Origin: Rhodocyclales bacterium
GTDB lineage: Bacteria > Pseudomonadota > Gammaproteobacteria > Burkholderiales > Rhodocyclaceae
Assembly: GCA_016214145.1 (NCBI GenBank)
Contig: JACRPA010000005.1
Coordinates: 310,001 to 374,000 of the forward strand
Direction: 5' to 3'
DNA length: 64,000 nucleotides
Shown: positions 1 through 9,659 of the stretch, in pieces
Position numbering within the stretch: the first letter of the stretch is position 1
Layout of the letters: each line of letters opens with the position of its first letter
Position numbers and translations under genes: made by a program
Notes under the pieces: generated by a model
Databases searched by the model: none
Told to the model about the DNA's origin: nothing
Seen by the model: only the letters and a program-made list of their open reading frames with translations

Positions 1-1
1 C

Positions 2-754
2 GTCGGCGCGCCGACCAAGGAAGAGTACGACGGCATCCCGGCGCACCTGCCCTCCGGCTGGAACTGGGGCTATCGCTCGATGACCACCGTCAAGGGCCTG
101 TTCACCGCCGGCGACGGCGTCGGCGCCTCCGGCCACAAGTTCTCCTCCGGCTCGCATGCCGAAGGCCGTCTGGCCGCCAAGGCGATGGTCAAGTACTGCC
201 TCGACAACCCGGACCTCAAGCCCGAGTTCGACGAGACCGCCGAACAGATCTCCGAAACGATCTACAAGCCGGTGCGCAACTTCATCGCGCACAAGGACTA
301 CACCACCGCCATCGACGTGAACCCGAACTACATCACGCCGAAGATGCTGCAGATGCGCCTGCAGAAGATCATGGACGAGTATGTCGCCGGCGTCGCCACC
401 TACTACAACACCAACGACAAGATGCTTGCCGTGGCGGAAGAGAAGCTGGAGATGCTGAAGGAAGACTCGCAGAAGATGCGCGCCAAGGACCTGCACGAGC
501 TGCTGCGCGCCTGGGAGAACTACCACCGCATCCTGACCGCCGAAGCGCACATGAAGCACATCCAGTTCCGCGAGGAGAGCCGCTATCCGGGCTTCTACTA
601 CCGCACCGACAAGAACTTCGTCGACGAGAAGAACTGGCACTGCTTCGTGAACTCGGTCTACGACAAGAAGAGCCACCAGTGGACCTGCTTCAAGCGCAAG
701 CACGTCGACCTGGTCGACAAGTCGAAGCTGTTCAAGGCGGCGGCGCCGCACTAA
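2..754 (+). CDS. aprA: Adenylylsulfate (APS) reductase alpha subunit, C-terminal part
   Basis: The 5' end lies outside the window; the frame is open from base 2 and gives the last 250 residues of a protein usually about 630 long. The fragment starts in the flavoprotein part (GLFTAGDGVGASGHKFSSGS, the conserved FAD-contacting turn of the AprA/succinate dehydrogenase superfamily) and runs into the helical C-terminal domain typical of AprA. AprA binds FAD and, with the ferredoxin-like AprB, interconverts sulfite plus AMP and APS in the cytoplasm. The qmoAB-hdrCB and soeABC genes nearby point to the oxidative direction. A strong terminator follows at 778, so aprA probably ends its operon. The upstream aprB is expected but not visible. 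Family call is confident; direction of catalysis is inferred. Confidence 0.93.
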   Translation, partial: VGAPTKEEYDGIPAHLPSGWNWGYRSMTTVKGLFTAGDGVGASGHKFSSGSHAEGRLAAKAMVKYCLDNPDLKPEFDETAEQISETIYKPVRNFIAHKDYTTAIDVNPNYITPKMLQMRLQKIMDEYVAGVATYYNTNDKMLAVAEEKLEMLKEDSQKMRAKDLHELLRAWENYHRILTAEAHMKHIQFREESRYPGFYYRTDKNFVDEKNWHCFVNSVYDKKSHQWTCFKRKHVDLVDKSKLFKAAAPH

Positions 755-777
755 GCCGTCCGCAGGCTGTTTGAAGT

Positions 778-813
778 GCAACCGGGCGCCGCAAGGCGCC
801 CGGTTGCTTTCTG
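778..813 (+). terminator. Rho-independent terminator after aprA
   Basis: Perfect 13-bp stem (778-790 with 795-807) around a GCAA tetraloop, followed by TTT. It lies 24 bases after the aprA stop codon. Confidence 0.85.
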
Positions 814-835
814 GTTCAGGAGTATTACCATCCAA

Positions 836-954
836 TGTAGGTCGGCCTTCAGGCCGACAATGTAGGTCGGCCTTCAGGCCGACATGGGCAGTTGATCAGC
901 CGATGCTGTCCCACAGGGATTTCCTTCGGTCATCGGACTGAAGCCCGACCTACA
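836..954. repeat. Three REP-like palindromes (family A), two direct and one inverted
   Basis: Copies at 836-859 and 861-884 are direct repeats with a period of 25 bases; a third copy at 933-954 is inverted. Each core is a palindrome of the type GTCGGSCTTCAGSCCGAC preceded by GTAG. About 30 bases between the second and third copy (901-931) recur in reverse orientation next to the copy at 29735, so the repeated unit is longer than the palindrome. The cluster fills the gap between aprA and the next gene. Confidence 0.85.
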
Positions 955-999
955 GTAGCTTTGGCGCATGTGCGCCTCAACCCGAACCGAGGTTTGAAA

Positions 1000-1914
1000 A
1001 TGGACACCTACATGGCGAAGGACCTGCCCTTCCCCGAGAGCCCGGTCGTGCCGCAGATGGTCGACGGCGGCAAGACGATCCAGTTCCAGTGCCGCAAGGG
1101 CATCGCCTGCTGGAACGCCTGCTGCAGCAACATCGACATCTCGCTGACGCCCTACGACATCCTGCGCCTGAAGCGCCGGCTGGGGCTCGCCTCGGCGGCC
1201 TTCCTGCAGCAGTACGCCGTGCCCTACGAGATGGAGAAGGACGGCATCGCCGGCATCAAGATGAAGCCGGTCGAGGGCGGCAGCGCCTGCCAGTTCATGA
1301 AGCCGGAGGGCTGCAGCGTCTATGAAGACCGTCCCACCGCCTGCCGCTACTACCCGGTGGCGCTGCTCTCCATGCGCCGGCAGGACGAATATACGGACAC
1401 GCATTCCTATGCGCTGGTGAAGGAGGCGCACTGCCTCGGCCATAATGAGCCGCGCAGCCTGACCATCGACGCGTACCGCGCCGAGCAGGGGCTGCAGGAA
1501 TACGACGCGCAGGGCCGCGGCTGGCGCCAGCTGGTGCTGAAGAAGATGTCCTCCGGCCCGACGGTGGGCAAGCCCTCCGTGCGCAGCCGCCAGCTCTTCT
1601 TCATGACCTGCTACGACATCGACACCTTCCGCGCCTTCGTCGACAGCGGCCCGTTCAAGGAACTCTACGACGTGCCGGAGGCCGAGCTCAAGGCGATGCT
1701 CGGCGATACGCTGGAGAGCGAAGAGGCCCTCATGCAGTTCGGCTTCCGCTTCCTGCGCCAGGTGCTGTTCGGCGAGGAGAGCATCGCCCTGCACAAGGAC
1801 GCGGCGGAAAAGCGCCGTGAGCAGGCGCGCGCGAAGGCGCAACAGGCCGAGCGCGAGGCCGCCGAGAAGCTGGCGCGCGAGGAGGACCCCCGCGACGAGG
1901 GCTTCGACGACTAG
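1000..1914 (+). CDS. YkgJ-family cysteine-cluster (zinc/iron-chelating) protein
   Basis: A 304-residue protein. Cysteines 31, 37, 41 and 42 form the CxxxxxCxxxCC cluster of the YkgJ family, followed by GCSVYEDRPTACRYYPV, the second conserved cysteine segment. The family is thought to bind zinc or an iron-sulfur cluster; the biochemical role is unknown. The C-terminal 40 residues are rich in Lys, Arg, Glu and Ala and probably form a charged helix. The ATG at 1000 is chosen because GAGG at 989-992 is a good ribosome binding site; an upstream TTG at 892 overlaps a REP repeat and is unlikely. It lies alone between aprA and a convergent hemerythrin. A link to metal-centre maturation of AprBA is only suggested by position. 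Confidence 0.8.
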   Translation: MDTYMAKDLPFPESPVVPQMVDGGKTIQFQCRKGIACWNACCSNIDISLTPYDILRLKRRLGLASAAFLQQYAVPYEMEKDGIAGIKMKPVEGGSACQFMKPEGCSVYEDRPTACRYYPVALLSMRRQDEYTDTHSYALVKEAHCLGHNEPRSLTIDAYRAEQGLQEYDAQGRGWRQLVLKKMSSGPTVGKPSVRSRQLFFMTCYDIDTFRAFVDSGPFKELYDVPEAELKAMLGDTLESEEALMQFGFRFLRQVLFGEESIALHKDAAEKRREQARAKAQQAEREAAEKLAREEDPRDEGFDD

Positions 1915-1953
1915 TGCCGGCCCTTGTGCCTGTGGCATTGAGCCTGTAGCGGC

Positions 1954-2355
1954 TCAGGCCGGTTCGGCGAGAAACCGCGCAAACTCCGTGTCGTGCTCCG
2001 CGATATGGTCGGTCAGCCAGTGCCTGAGAAAATCGACGGTTTCCTTTTCCATCTTGACGGAAGCTTCTTCCAGCTTGGCTTGCAGCTGGAAAATCGTCTC
2101 GAACAGATCGGCATGTATCCGCTGGTGCGCTTCCAGTTTCGGATAGCCCCGATCGGCCATCATGGTTTCCTCCCGCTGGAAATGTTCCTCGGCATATTGC
2201 ACGAGACCGTTGAGAATGCGGAGGATATCCGTGCGGTCGCGATTCTGGATGAACGCATAGTGAAAGGAATTGATCAGTTCGAAAAGATGTTGATGGTCCG
2301 AATCGATCCGGGCATTCCCTGTCAGGTAGCCGCGATTCCAGTTGAGCAGAGCCAT
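1954..2355 (-). CDS. Bacteriohemerythrin, single domain
   Basis: A 133-residue, one-domain hemerythrin of normal length. The diiron ligands are in the expected order: DSDHQHLF near residue 21, HFQREE, HQRIH and HIAEHD near the C-terminus. Such proteins bind O2 reversibly at a non-heme diiron site in the cytoplasm and serve as O2 stores, carriers or sensors. The ATG at 2355 fits the usual WNxxYxTGxxxIDxxH N-terminus. It follows, by only 11 bases on the same strand, a diguanylate cyclase that also carries a hemerythrin domain, so the two are probably co-transcribed and may act together in O2 or redox signalling. Confidence 0.9.
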   Translation of the reverse strand: MALLNWNRGYLTGNARIDSDHQHLFELINSFHYAFIQNRDRTDILRILNGLVQYAEEHFQREETMMADRGYPKLEAHQRIHADLFETIFQLQAKLEEASVKMEKETVDFLRHWLTDHIAEHDTEFARFLAEPA

Positions 2356-2366
2356 GGCAGTGTCCC

Positions 2367-3452
2367 TCAGGCGACAGGGACGGTTTCGGCATTTCCGGCG
2401 CCTGCCCTGAACAGCGGAAAGAAGTCGCGGTCCGCCTTGAAGAGATGCCGCGCCACGACTTCGCCGGCGAGGAATTCGACGATGCCGCCCAGGCTCGCAC
2501 TGCCCGCCTCCAGGCCATCTCTCAGCGCTCGTGCGCGCCTGAGCAGGTTGGCGTGGGCGCGCCGATGCGCATCGGCGTGCGCGTAGCCGCGAAGCTCCAA
2601 TAGCGCTTCCTCGTTGACGAAATGACAGGCGATGTGATCCAGCAGCTTGTCGAAAACGGACAGGACCTTGCCGGAATCGCTGTTGCTCATGACCGACACA
2701 TCGATCAGCGCATTCGCCAGATTGAAGAGTTCCAGATGCTCGCGGTCTATGCTGGGCTCCCCGCACTCGTAGGCTTCCTGCCAGCTCAGGCAGAGGGCCG
2801 CAGGTCCTTGCGCGGCGGCCCATGTGTCGGAATTCCCGTTCGCGTCGACGCGGACGCAGTTGCGTCCTTCGCGCTTGGCGGCGTAGAGCATGCCGTCGGC
2901 GCGGCGGAACCACGCCTCCGCGCTTTCGCTGGCGCTGTGCTCGGCCACGCCCAGGCTGACGGTCACCGTGCCAACATCGGGAAAGACATGGCACGCCACC
3001 TGGCCGCGCAGGGCTTCGGCCAGTCTGCCCGCGCCACGGTAACCGGTTGAAGTGGCAAGCACGGCGAACTCTTCCCCGCCCCAGCGGAAGACCGCATCCG
3101 AGGAGCGGGTCGCGGCGTTGGCGACGAGCGCCAGTTCGCGCAGCACCGCATCGCCGGCCTGATGCCCGAACTGGTCGTTGGCGCGCTTGAAGTGGTCGAT
3201 GTCGAACAGGATGAGCGAAACCGGCTGCTTGTAGCGCAGGCTGCGGTCCAGTTCGGAATCGACGACCTGGTTGAAGTGCGCCCGGTTCCAGAGGCCGGTG
3301 AGGTAATCGGTGGATACCTGCATCTCGAGATTGGCGAGACGCGCATTCAGCCGGGCAAAGGTCGGGCAGGCGTCGGACTCCGTGCAGGATTCGGCAATGG
3401 CCTGGCCGACCTGTCCGGGCACGGGAGGCTGCGAAGGCGCCATGATTGTCAT
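2367..3452 (-). CDS. Diguanylate cyclase (GGDEF) with C-terminal hemerythrin domain
   Basis: About 361 residues. The N-terminal third holds a GGDEF domain with intact active site RWGGEEF and an intact inhibitory I-site (RSSD, five residues before GGEEF), so it should make cyclic di-GMP with product feedback. The C-terminal 130 residues form a hemerythrin domain with DREHLELF, HFVNEE, HRRAH and a late H/D pair. This arrangement suggests a cyclase controlled by O2 or redox state of a diiron centre. The start is uncertain: ATG at 3452 is used, ATG at 3443 and one near 3575 are alternatives, and none has a strong ribosome binding site. The 268 bases upstream, to the stop of the next gene at 3721, hold nothing else I can identify. 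Confidence 0.85.
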   Translation of the reverse strand: MTIMAPSQPPVPGQVGQAIAESCTESDACPTFARLNARLANLEMQVSTDYLTGLWNRAHFNQVVDSELDRSLRYKQPVSLILFDIDHFKRANDQFGHQAGDAVLRELALVANAATRSSDAVFRWGGEEFAVLATSTGYRGAGRLAEALRGQVACHVFPDVGTVTVSLGVAEHSASESAEAWFRRADGMLYAAKREGRNCVRVDANGNSDTWAAAQGPAALCLSWQEAYECGEPSIDREHLELFNLANALIDVSVMSNSDSGKVLSVFDKLLDHIACHFVNEEALLELRGYAHADAHRRAHANLLRRARALRDGLEAGSASLGGIVEFLAGEVVARHLFKADRDFFPLFRAGAGNAETVPVA

Positions 3453-3720
3453 GCCCGGAAACCCGCCATGGCGCCGCTTGGCAGATTGGCCGGTTTGGCC
3501 AGGCGGCCGGACACCGGTTGGGCGAGACGCCGAGCGGAAGACATCGTCACTATCCCCTCCTTGAGCGACGCGCATCGTGCATGCATTGCGCGACGCGTAT
3601 CCCCCGGCAGGGAGGAAGGCGTATCGCGAGGGCGGGGCGATGCGCTTGACTATGTTCGATCTATAACGGTCAGCTTGCCTGAAACTTGAAACATGGCCAC
3701 AACCTGTTGATTGCAATGCA

Positions 3721-6645
3721 TTACGCAAGGGTGAAATAAAACGTGGCGCCTGTTTCCGGCCGACCCTCGGCCCAGACTTCGCCGCCGTGGCGGTGGATGA
3801 CGCGGGCGACGGTGGCCAGGCCGATGCCGCTGCCGGGGAACTCGGCGGGTGAGTGCAGGCGTTGAAAGGCGCCGAAGAGCTTGCCAACGTGCGCCATGTC
3901 GAAGCCGGCGCCATTATCGCTGACGAAGTAGGTGCGGCGGCCCGCGTGTTCCGCCGTTCCGAACTCGATGCGCGCCTCGCCGCGCCTTGAAGTGTACTTC
4001 CAGGCGTTGCCGAGCAGATTCAGCAATACCACCCTAAGCAGGACGGCATCACTTCTGGCACACACGTCGGGGGCGATGATCCATTCGACCCGGCGCGCCG
4101 GTTCCTCGGCATGCAGTTCCGCGGCGATCTCGCCGGCGATGAAAGACAGGTCGGTCGGGGCGATATTCATTTCCCGGCGCGACAGTTGGGACAGTTCGAG
4201 CAGGTGATCGATGAGTTCCGCCATTCGCTCCGAGCCGGCGCGCACCCGGGCGAGATAGTGCCTGCCGTTGTCGTCGAGCAGGCGTCCATACTCTTCCTCC
4301 AGTGCATGGCTGAAGCCGTTGATGGCGCGCAGCGGCGCGCGCAAGTCGTGGGACACCGAGTAGGAAAACGCCCCCAGTTCCCGGTTGGCTGTCAGCAGGG
4401 CGCGGGTCCGCTCGATGACGCGCTGCTCGAGCTCCTCGTGGAGACGCTGCCTTTCCTGTTCGTGCGCCTTGCGCTCGGTGATGTCGGAGACGAAAGCCAG
4501 CACCGCCAGAAGCGATCCATCCTCCCGGTAAAGGTTGTTGGCGCTGAAGGATACAGGGATGTTGTGCCCGTCCCGGTGCCGCAGGGCGATCTCGTAGTTG
4601 CGCCTGGTTGTCGTTGCACGGCGGTTCTTCTGCGCTTCGAAGATGCGGCTGTTATCCGCGTCGGTGAAATCGGTCGGTTCTTTTCCCAGCATTTCTTCGC
4701 GTGAATAGCCGAGCAGATCGCTCAGGCGCTGGTTGACCTCGATGGTGCGCTCGTCGGCGCCGATGATCCAGACGCCTTCCGGCGCGCTTTCGAACATCGT
4801 GCGGTAGCGTTGCTCGCTGTCCCGGATCGCCTGCTCGGCCGCCACGCGCTCGCTGAGGTCGGTGAATATTGCGACGTAGTTGATGACCTTGCCGGCGTCA
4901 TCGCGCACAGCGGTGATGGACAGCCACTCCGGGTAGATGCTGCCGTCCTTGCGCTTGTTCCAGATCTCGCCGCTCCAGTGGCCCTTGTCGGAAGCGAGCG
5001 CCGCCCACATCGCCCGGTAAAAAGCGGCGTCCTGCCTGCCGGATTGCAGGATGCGCGGATTCCGGCCGATCACCTCTTCGGGGGAATAGCCGGTGATCTC
5101 GGTAAAGCGCGGGCTGACGGTGACGATGCTGGAGTCGGCATCGGTGATGGTGATGGCCTCGTTGGCGTGTGCGAAGACGCTGGCCGCGAGGCGCAACTGC
5201 CGTTCCTGCTCGATGCGCGCGGTGATGTCCGTCAGGATGCAATGCGCGCACAGGAACTCGCCGGCGGCGTCGCGCGATACGCGCCCATTCACCTCTACCA
5301 GTCGCCGTTCGCCGTCGCCGCGAACGATTTCAAAGACATTGCCACCCTTATGATTGTCCCGCTCGAAGCTCGCGAATCGCTCGCCCAGAGCGGTCAGCGA
5401 GTCTTTCGTCAGGAAGTCGCCGACGAAGCAACCGATGACGGCGTCTTTCCTTCTATGGAACAGGTCGAGCCAGGCGTCATTTACGTCGAGAATCAATCCG
5501 GCCGCGTCGAGCGACTGGTAGGCCAGCGGCGCCTGTTCGTACAATTCCCGGAATCGCCGTTCGCTCTCGATCAGCGCCCTTCGTTGCCCCCCCAGCGATC
5601 CGGCCATCGCATTGAAATCCTCGATCAACGTCGAGATTTCGTCGTTGCCGGGGCCGGGCGGAATGCGGCAGTCCAGTTCACCCTCGCGCATCCGATGGGC
5701 TGCATTGGCCAGGGATCCGATCGGCCGCAGCAGGTAGCGTGTGCTGCCGATCCAGGCCACGGCGTACATGACGATGCTCAGGAGCAGCAGGATCAGTGTG
5801 CCGGCGGCCAGTGCGCGGTTGGCTGGCGCCTGTACCAGACCCAGCGGGATGCCGATGGAAACCACGCCGCCCGCGGCATGCTTGAGCGGGACGTCGGCCT
5901 GGAGCCGCACCACCTTGTCCAGCCAGACGCTTTCCGTCACCTGCGGCATGCTGTCCGCCAGCGCCTCCCTGATGCCCACGAGATTCAGGCCGGAACGGCC
6001 CAGGCAGCATTCCGGGTTGGGTTGGCGGACGAGGAAGGTGCCGTCCCGATCGAGTATGCGCAACACCGAGCCGGGGGGCACCAGTGCGGCGAATTGACGA
6101 TTTATCCGACTCAGATCCAGGTAGGCCACGATGAGACGGACGACCGCGGCATCGCCCGCCACCGGCTGCGCCAGGACGAGCACCGGGCCGCCTTGGGCCG
6201 GGTCGCGCGCCAGCGTGCCCACAACGGCTTTCCCGCTGGCGATCGCCTGGCGCACCGCCCGCGTTTCGCCCGGCTTGAATGAGGGTGAAGGCGTCTGTCC
6301 CGCGCAGCGAATGCCGCCCGTCTTGTCGAGGACAGCCAGGTTCATCAATTGAGGATGGGTCCGGGCAAGCCCGGCCAGAAGCGACTCGCATTGCGCAGGG
6401 TGGCTGCCGTCAGCCTGCGGCAGCGTGGCGAGATGGCGCAGCAATGCCTGGGCTTCGTCGATCTGGCTCTCGTAGCCTGCCGCGAAACTGCGGGCGAAAT
6501 CGAGGGCGCGCCCGGCCGCCTGCGCGCGGTTTTCCTCCAGAACGAGATGATGGCCGACCAGGAGGGCGACAAACAGCAGCACGAAAGCCGCGGTGAGCGG
6601 CAGCAGAAGGCGCTTGCGTACTGAAGCGAAAAGTCGGATCGGCAT
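3721..6645 (-). CDS. Membrane hybrid-free sensor histidine kinase with HAMP and multiple PAS domains
   Basis: About 974 residues. Order seen: a transmembrane helix near residues 10-32, a periplasmic sensor region, a second transmembrane helix near residue 300, HAMP, three PAS domains (the middle one with an [20 protein letters not shown] core), a HisKA domain with phosphoacceptor [13 protein letters not shown], and an ATPase domain with [17 protein letters not shown] and GSGIGLA. No receiver domain is attached and no response regulator is adjacent, so its partner is unknown. The ATG at 6645 is preferred over a TTG at 6687 because the protein then begins just before the first membrane helix. 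It is transcribed away from the cbbQ-like gene; the 127-base divergent gap should hold both promoters. The ligand is unknown. Confidence 0.88.
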   Translation of the reverse strand: MPIRLFASVRKRLLLPLTAAFVLLFVALLVGHHLVLEENRAQAAGRALDFARSFAAGYESQIDEAQALLRHLATLPQADGSHPAQCESLLAGLARTHPQLMNLAVLDKTGGIRCAGQTPSPSFKPGETRAVRQAIASGKAVVGTLARDPAQGGPVLVLAQPVAGDAAVVRLIVAYLDLSRINRQFAALVPPGSVLRILDRDGTFLVRQPNPECCLGRSGLNLVGIREALADSMPQVTESVWLDKVVRLQADVPLKHAAGGVVSIGIPLGLVQAPANRALAAGTLILLLLSIVMYAVAWIGSTRYLLRPIGSLANAAHRMREGELDCRIPPGPGNDEISTLIEDFNAMAGSLGGQRRALIESERRFRELYEQAPLAYQSLDAAGLILDVNDAWLDLFHRRKDAVIGCFVGDFLTKDSLTALGERFASFERDNHKGGNVFEIVRGDGERRLVEVNGRVSRDAAGEFLCAHCILTDITARIEQERQLRLAASVFAHANEAITITDADSSIVTVSPRFTEITGYSPEEVIGRNPRILQSGRQDAAFYRAMWAALASDKGHWSGEIWNKRKDGSIYPEWLSITAVRDDAGKVINYVAIFTDLSERVAAEQAIRDSEQRYRTMFESAPEGVWIIGADERTIEVNQRLSDLLGYSREEMLGKEPTDFTDADNSRIFEAQKNRRATTTRRNYEIALRHRDGHNIPVSFSANNLYREDGSLLAVLAFVSDITERKAHEQERQRLHEELEQRVIERTRALLTANRELGAFSYSVSHDLRAPLRAINGFSHALEEEYGRLLDDNGRHYLARVRAGSERMAELIDHLLELSQLSRREMNIAPTDLSFIAGEIAAELHAEEPARRVEWIIAPDVCARSDAVLLRVVLLNLLGNAWKYTSRRGEARIEFGTAEHAGRRTYFVSDNGAGFDMAHVGKLFGAFQRLHSPAEFPGSGIGLATVARVIHRHGGEVWAEGRPETGATFYFTLA

Positions 6646-6772
6646 GGTCTTGGCGAATCCTTTGCTATCTACGGATAACGGCCCCAAGCCTGAAAGCTTG
6701 AATCGTGTCCGCAGTCGCTCCAGCTTACTACCGGCTAGAATGCCTGTGAATACCTTGAAGGGAATCCTCCCG

Positions 6773-7591
6773 ATGTCCGAAGCCGCGCGCGTTTCAACTC
6801 CAAAGCTCCAGCAGATCGAGCGGGAACCGTATTACCAGCCGATCGGCGACGAGGTGGCCCTGTTCGAGTCGGCCCATCGCCGCCGCCTGCCGGTGCTGCT
6901 GAAGGGGCCGACCGGCTGCGGCAAGACGCGCTTCGTCGAATACATGGCGTGGCGCCTGAAGCGCCCGCTGGTGACGGTGGCCTGCCACGACGACCTCACC
7001 ACGGCCGACCTCGTCGGCCGCTACCTCATCGTCGGCAACGAGACGGTGTGGGTCGATGGCCCGCTCACCGCCGCGGTGCGCGCCGGCGCGATCTGCTACC
7101 TCGACGAGATCGTCGAGGCGCGCAAGGACACCACGGTGGTGATCCATCCGCTGGCTGATGCGCGCCGCATTCTCGCCGTGGACAAGCGCGGCGAGCTGGT
7201 GGCCGCGCCCGACCCGTTCATGCTGGTGGTGTCCTACAACCCCGGCTACCAGAGCGTCCTGAAGGAGATCAAGCCGTCCACGCGCCAGCGCTTCGTCGCG
7301 CTGGATTTCGACTATCCCGAGGCCGCCGTCGAGGCCGGCATCGTCGCCGCGGAAGGCGGCGTCGACGCGGAAACGGCGCGCCGCCTGGTCAAGCTGGCCG
7401 AACTGACGCGCAACCTCAAGGGGGCGGGACTGGACGAGGGCGCCAGCACGCGCCTGCTGGTGCATGCCGCCCAGCTCATCGCCGACGGTGTCGCGCCGGC
7501 CATCGCCTGCACCGCCGCCGTGGCGCGGGCGCTCACCGACGATCCCGACATGACGGGGACGCTCGATGACCTCGTCCACGCCGTCTTCTAG
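6773..7591 (+). CDS. cbbQ: CbbQ/NirQ/NorQ-family MoxR-type AAA+ ATPase
   Basis: A 272-residue AAA+ protein with Walker A GPTGCGKT, Walker B AICYLDEI and sensor region SYNPGYQ, the length and motif set of CbbQ/NorQ. These ATPases form hexamers that, with a VWA-domain partner, remodel and activate metalloenzymes: Rubisco (CbbQ-CbbO) or nitric oxide reductase (NorQ-NorD). The ATG at 6773 is preceded by GAAGGGA eight bases upstream and chosen over an ATG at 6740. It overlaps the partner gene by 26 bases, so translation is coupled. Neither cbbLS/cbbM nor norCB is in the window, so the client enzyme cannot be decided; the symbol is by family. Confidence 0.82.
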   Translation: MSEAARVSTPKLQQIEREPYYQPIGDEVALFESAHRRRLPVLLKGPTGCGKTRFVEYMAWRLKRPLVTVACHDDLTTADLVGRYLIVGNETVWVDGPLTAAVRAGAICYLDEIVEARKDTTVVIHPLADARRILAVDKRGELVAAPDPFMLVVSYNPGYQSVLKEIKPSTRQRFVALDFDYPEAAVEAGIVAAEGGVDAETARRLVKLAELTRNLKGAGLDEGASTRLLVHAAQLIADGVAPAIACTAAVARALTDDPDMTGTLDDLVHAVF

Positions 7592-9659
7592 AAAGCTTTT
7601 CTCCGACGAACTCGAGCTGCGCCTCGACGAGGTGCTGTTCGCCTCGCCTTCGCATCGCTCGGCGAAGAACATCGCCGACGGCCTGGAGCGGCTCGGCCGC
7701 GAGCAGCAGGAGCGCGTGCTGCACTGGGTGGCCGTCGCCGCGCAATCCTATGCCGAGATCGGCTATCTCGTCGCCACACTGGCGCCGCGCGCCCTCGACC
7801 GGCTCGACGCTTCTGGCTTCGAGGCTTGGGTGCTGGCCGGGCTGGATGCCTATGACCGACAGGGCGGCCAGGCGGCGATGGCGCTGCTGCGCGACCTCGA
7901 CGGCTTCTGCGCCGCGCGCGAGCATGTCCCTGCGGCGGCGCGACTCGCCGACGTCGAGTCGCGCCTGTCGCGCTTTCTGCAAGGCCTTTCCGGGCGCGCC
8001 CTGGCCTTGAGTCACGGCGCTTTCGCGCATACCGACACGGAAACCGTTTTCCTGCCCGCGCAACTGGCCGCGCTGCCGACCGCCGCCGACAACCGGCGGC
8101 TGTACAAGGCGATGGCCGCGCTGCTCTGGGCGCAGACGCGCCATGGCACGTTCGGTTCAGCCGCGCTCGACATCGAAGCGGCGCTGGCGCGCTGGGCGGA
8201 TCGCGAGCGGGCGCTGCGCTGGTTTGCCACTCTGGAGGCGGTGCGCCTCGAAGCGGTGCTGGGCGCAGAGCTGCCCGGCCTTGCCGCCGAGATTGCCGCG
8301 CTGCGCGGCCCCTGGCCGACGGGCCTGGAAGAGGCCGTCCGGCGTCTCTCCCGGCCCGATGCCGCCGTGTCGCAGACACTGACTTTTCTCGCCGAATGCA
8401 TGGCGGGGGAGGATGAGCCGCCTCAGCTCGCCCATGCCGGCGCGATCGACATCGAAGCGGCGCTGCGGGTGCGCGCGGCGCGTATCGCGCGCGAGGCCGA
8501 AACCGTGCGTCGCGCCTTGTCGACGCTGAAGGGCTTCGGCGGCCGGCAGGGCGCCGGCGAGGAGGCGCCCGCGGTGAACATCGAAGGCGGCAGGGTGGAA
8601 TTCAGCCTCGACGGCGAGGTTGCCGCATTGCCGCCCGAGGCGCGGGCGGCGGCGCAATCGCTGCTGCAGGATCTGGGCGAGCTGCCGCCGGAATGCCTGG
8701 TGCCGGCCGGGCCGGGCGCCTGGCAGCCGACGCAGCGCGAAGGGGACGAGGGCGGCGGCGAGAATGCCCTGACCAGCCACCGCGAGCCGCATCGCCGCTA
8801 CGACGAGTGGGACTACCGCCGCCGCGCCTATCGCCGCGGCTGGTGCCATCTCTTCGAAGTGGATCTCGCGCCGGGCGATGCCGACTATGTGGCAAAAGTC
8901 AGTCTCCGCAATACGGCGGCGATACGGCAGATCCGCCGGCGCTTCGAGATGCTGCGCGGCGAAGACCGCCTGCTCGGCCGCCAGCCCGAGGGCGAGGAAG
9001 TCGACATCGATGCCCTCGTCGAGGCGGCGGGCGACCGCGCCAGCGGCGCAGAGCCCTCGGCGCGCCTGTTCTGCCGGCGCATCCGCAACGAGCGCTCGCT
9101 GGCCGCGATGTTCATGGTCGACATGAGCGGCTCCACCAAGGGCTGGGTGAACGACGCCGAGCGCGAGTCGCTGGTCATGCTGTGCGAGGCGCTGGAGACG
9201 CTGGGCGATGCCTACGCCATCTACGGCTTCTCGGGCTGGACGCGCACGCGCTGCGACATCTATCCGGTGAAGCGCTTCGACGAGCGCTACGACGCCACGG
9301 TGCGCGGCCGCATCGCCGCCATCGAGGCCAAGGACTACACGCGCATGGGCGTCGCCATTCGCCATCTGACGCAGCTGCTGGAAGCGCAGCCGGCGCGGCA
9401 CAAGCTATTGGTGACGCTCTCCGACGGACGGCCGGACGACTTCGGCGACGAGTACCGCGGCCACTACGGCATCGAGGACACGCGCCGCGCCCTGCAGGAA
9501 GCGCACGAGCGCGGCGTGAGGAGCTACTGCGTCACCATCGACCGCCATGGCGCCGACTACCTGCCGCGCCTCTACGGCCCGGCGCGCTACGCCGTGCTGG
9601 ACGATGTGTGGAAGCTGCCGCTCAAGGTGGCCGACATCTACCGCAGGCTGGCGACCTGA
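7566..9659 (+). CDS. cbbO: CbbO/NorD-family VWA-domain activator protein
   Basis: A 697-residue protein. The C-terminal 220 residues are a von Willebrand factor A domain with a complete metal-ion site: DMSGSTKGW, a Thr/Ser in the second loop and SDGRPDD in the third. The N-terminal 400 residues are helical and Ala/Arg rich, as in CbbO and NorD. It is the adaptor that recruits the AAA+ partner encoded just upstream to its client enzyme. The ATG lies inside the end of the ATPase gene. The 3' end overlaps the convergent histidine kinase gene by 22 bases. It contains two copies of the dispersed 25-bp motif, one on each strand. CbbO and NorD cannot be told apart here. Confidence 0.8.
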   Translation: MTSSTPSSRKLFSDELELRLDEVLFASPSHRSAKNIADGLERLGREQQERVLHWVAVAAQSYAEIGYLVATLAPRALDRLDASGFEAWVLAGLDAYDRQGGQAAMALLRDLDGFCAAREHVPAAARLADVESRLSRFLQGLSGRALALSHGAFAHTDTETVFLPAQLAALPTAADNRRLYKAMAALLWAQTRHGTFGSAALDIEAALARWADRERALRWFATLEAVRLEAVLGAELPGLAAEIAALRGPWPTGLEEAVRRLSRPDAAVSQTLTFLAECMAGEDEPPQLAHAGAIDIEAALRVRAARIAREAETVRRALSTLKGFGGRQGAGEEAPAVNIEGGRVEFSLDGEVAALPPEARAAAQSLLQDLGELPPECLVPAGPGAWQPTQREGDEGGGENALTSHREPHRRYDEWDYRRRAYRRGWCHLFEVDLAPGDADYVAKVSLRNTAAIRQIRRRFEMLRGEDRLLGRQPEGEEVDIDALVEAAGDRASGAEPSARLFCRRIRNERSLAAMFMVDMSGSTKGWVNDAERESLVMLCEALETLGDAYAIYGFSGWTRTRCDIYPVKRFDERYDATVRGRIAAIEAKDYTRMGVAIRHLTQLLEAQPARHKLLVTLSDGRPDDFGDEYRGHYGIEDTRRALQEAHERGVRSYCVTIDRHGADYLPRLYGPARYAVLDDVWKLPLKVADIYRRLAT
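8363..8387 (-). repeat. 25-bp bipartite motif AAAAGTCAGT-N9-ACGGCG, copy 1
   Basis: Reads AAAAGTCAGT, nine bases, ACGGCG on the minus strand, inside the VWA activator gene, where the plus strand encodes VSQTLTFLA. The base after the first block is G; in the other copies it is C. Confidence 0.7.
8894..8918 (+). repeat. 25-bp bipartite motif, copy 2
   Basis: AAAAGTCAGT, CTCCGCAAT, ACGGCG. Lies in the same gene as copy 1 but on the opposite strand, 507 bases further on; here it encodes KVSLRNTA. Confidence 0.75.

Noticed and set aside
836-884. Tandem family-A repeats as a possible small CRISPR or attachment site
   Set aside because: Only two direct units with one base between them, and the same palindrome occurs elsewhere as facing pairs; this is a REP cluster.
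874-1938. Long minus-strand ORF of 354 residues opposite the YkgJ-type gene
   Set aside because: It is His/Arg/Ala/Leu-rich with no recognisable motif, and the plus-strand frame encodes a known family with a good ribosome binding site. It is a shadow caused by high GC content.
3310-3689. Small plus-strand ORFs opposite the start of the diguanylate cyclase gene
   Set aside because: Overlapping frames without a ribosome binding site or recognisable features; the region is best read as upstream DNA of the minus-strand gene.
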